NCBI GenBank assembly: GCA_009602725.1
Contig: WELB01000170.1
Location: forward strand, 188,024-237,310
Length of the DNA: 49,287 nt
DNA from: Spirogloea muscicola
Lineage: Eukaryota; Streptophyta; Zygnematophyceae; Spirogloeales; Spirogloeaceae
Reading direction: 5' to 3'
Of the stretch, positions 47,214 through 49,287 are shown piece by piece (position 1 is the first letter of the stretch; each line of letters begins with the position of its first letter). The notes beneath the pieces were generated by a model. It was not told the origin of the DNA. It did not search any database and saw only the letters and a list, made by a program, of their open reading frames with translations. The translations under genes and the position numbers were made by a program.

Positions 47214-49287
<2,074 letters not shown>

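Overview
This window is nuclear DNA of a eukaryote, most likely a green alga (Chlorophyta). Ten protein-coding genes are recognisable and every one is cut by GT-AG introns, mostly 100-500 bases long. Exons are GC-rich and introns and spacers closer to balanced. Several products look plastid-targeted or plant-like (3-dehydroquinate synthase with an N-terminal extension, a plastidic-type glucose transporter, a plant-type virilizer). Degenerate TTTAGGG-type tracts, the plant and algal telomere motif, recur inside introns, and (GGC/GCC)n runs cluster at gene starts. The green-alga assignment is inference; no marker gene such as rRNA is present.

Layout. 1-1990: no recognisable gene, several repeats. 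1991-~5960 (-): 3-dehydroquinate synthase. ~6090-9999 (+): LYC1-type GNAT acetyltransferase. 10000-11001: spacer with dispersed repeats. 11002-11979 (+): TFIIA gamma subunit. 12618-15547 (-): EamA/DMT membrane transporter. 16050-19596 (+): WDR89-like WD40 protein. 19597-21926: repeat-rich spacer. 21927-22992 (+): SCP2-domain protein. 24110-28507 (-): plastidic glucose transporter (MFS). 29452-41924 (+): virilizer, a large m6A-writer subunit. 42730-46347 (-): apolipoprotein N-acyltransferase-like nitrilase-fold protein. 47214-window end (-): ornithine carbamoyltransferase, whose 5' end lies at or beyond the edge. Exon junctions were inferred by hand from splice-site sequence, reading-frame phase and family conservation.

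The genes do not form a pathway. They are ordinary housekeeping functions: shikimate and arginine biosynthesis, plastid sugar export, basal transcription, RNA methylation. Two close divergent pairs (DMT/WDR89 and glucose transporter/virilizer), and probably DHQS/GNAT, share GC-rich intergenic regions that are candidate bidirectional promoters.

No transposase, reverse transcriptase, CRISPR or defence system was seen. The most unusual content is non-coding. A dispersed repeat family ends in a conserved GGGCTGGCCTTTCACAGCC-type motif: a tandem array and a ~140-bp inverted pair at 20.0-21.4 kb, with further copies near 0.4, 0.9 and 10.6 kb. Telomere-like tracts sit just inside the 5' ends of several introns. 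An 8-bp minisatellite and a perfect 16-bp-stem hairpin lie in virilizer introns.
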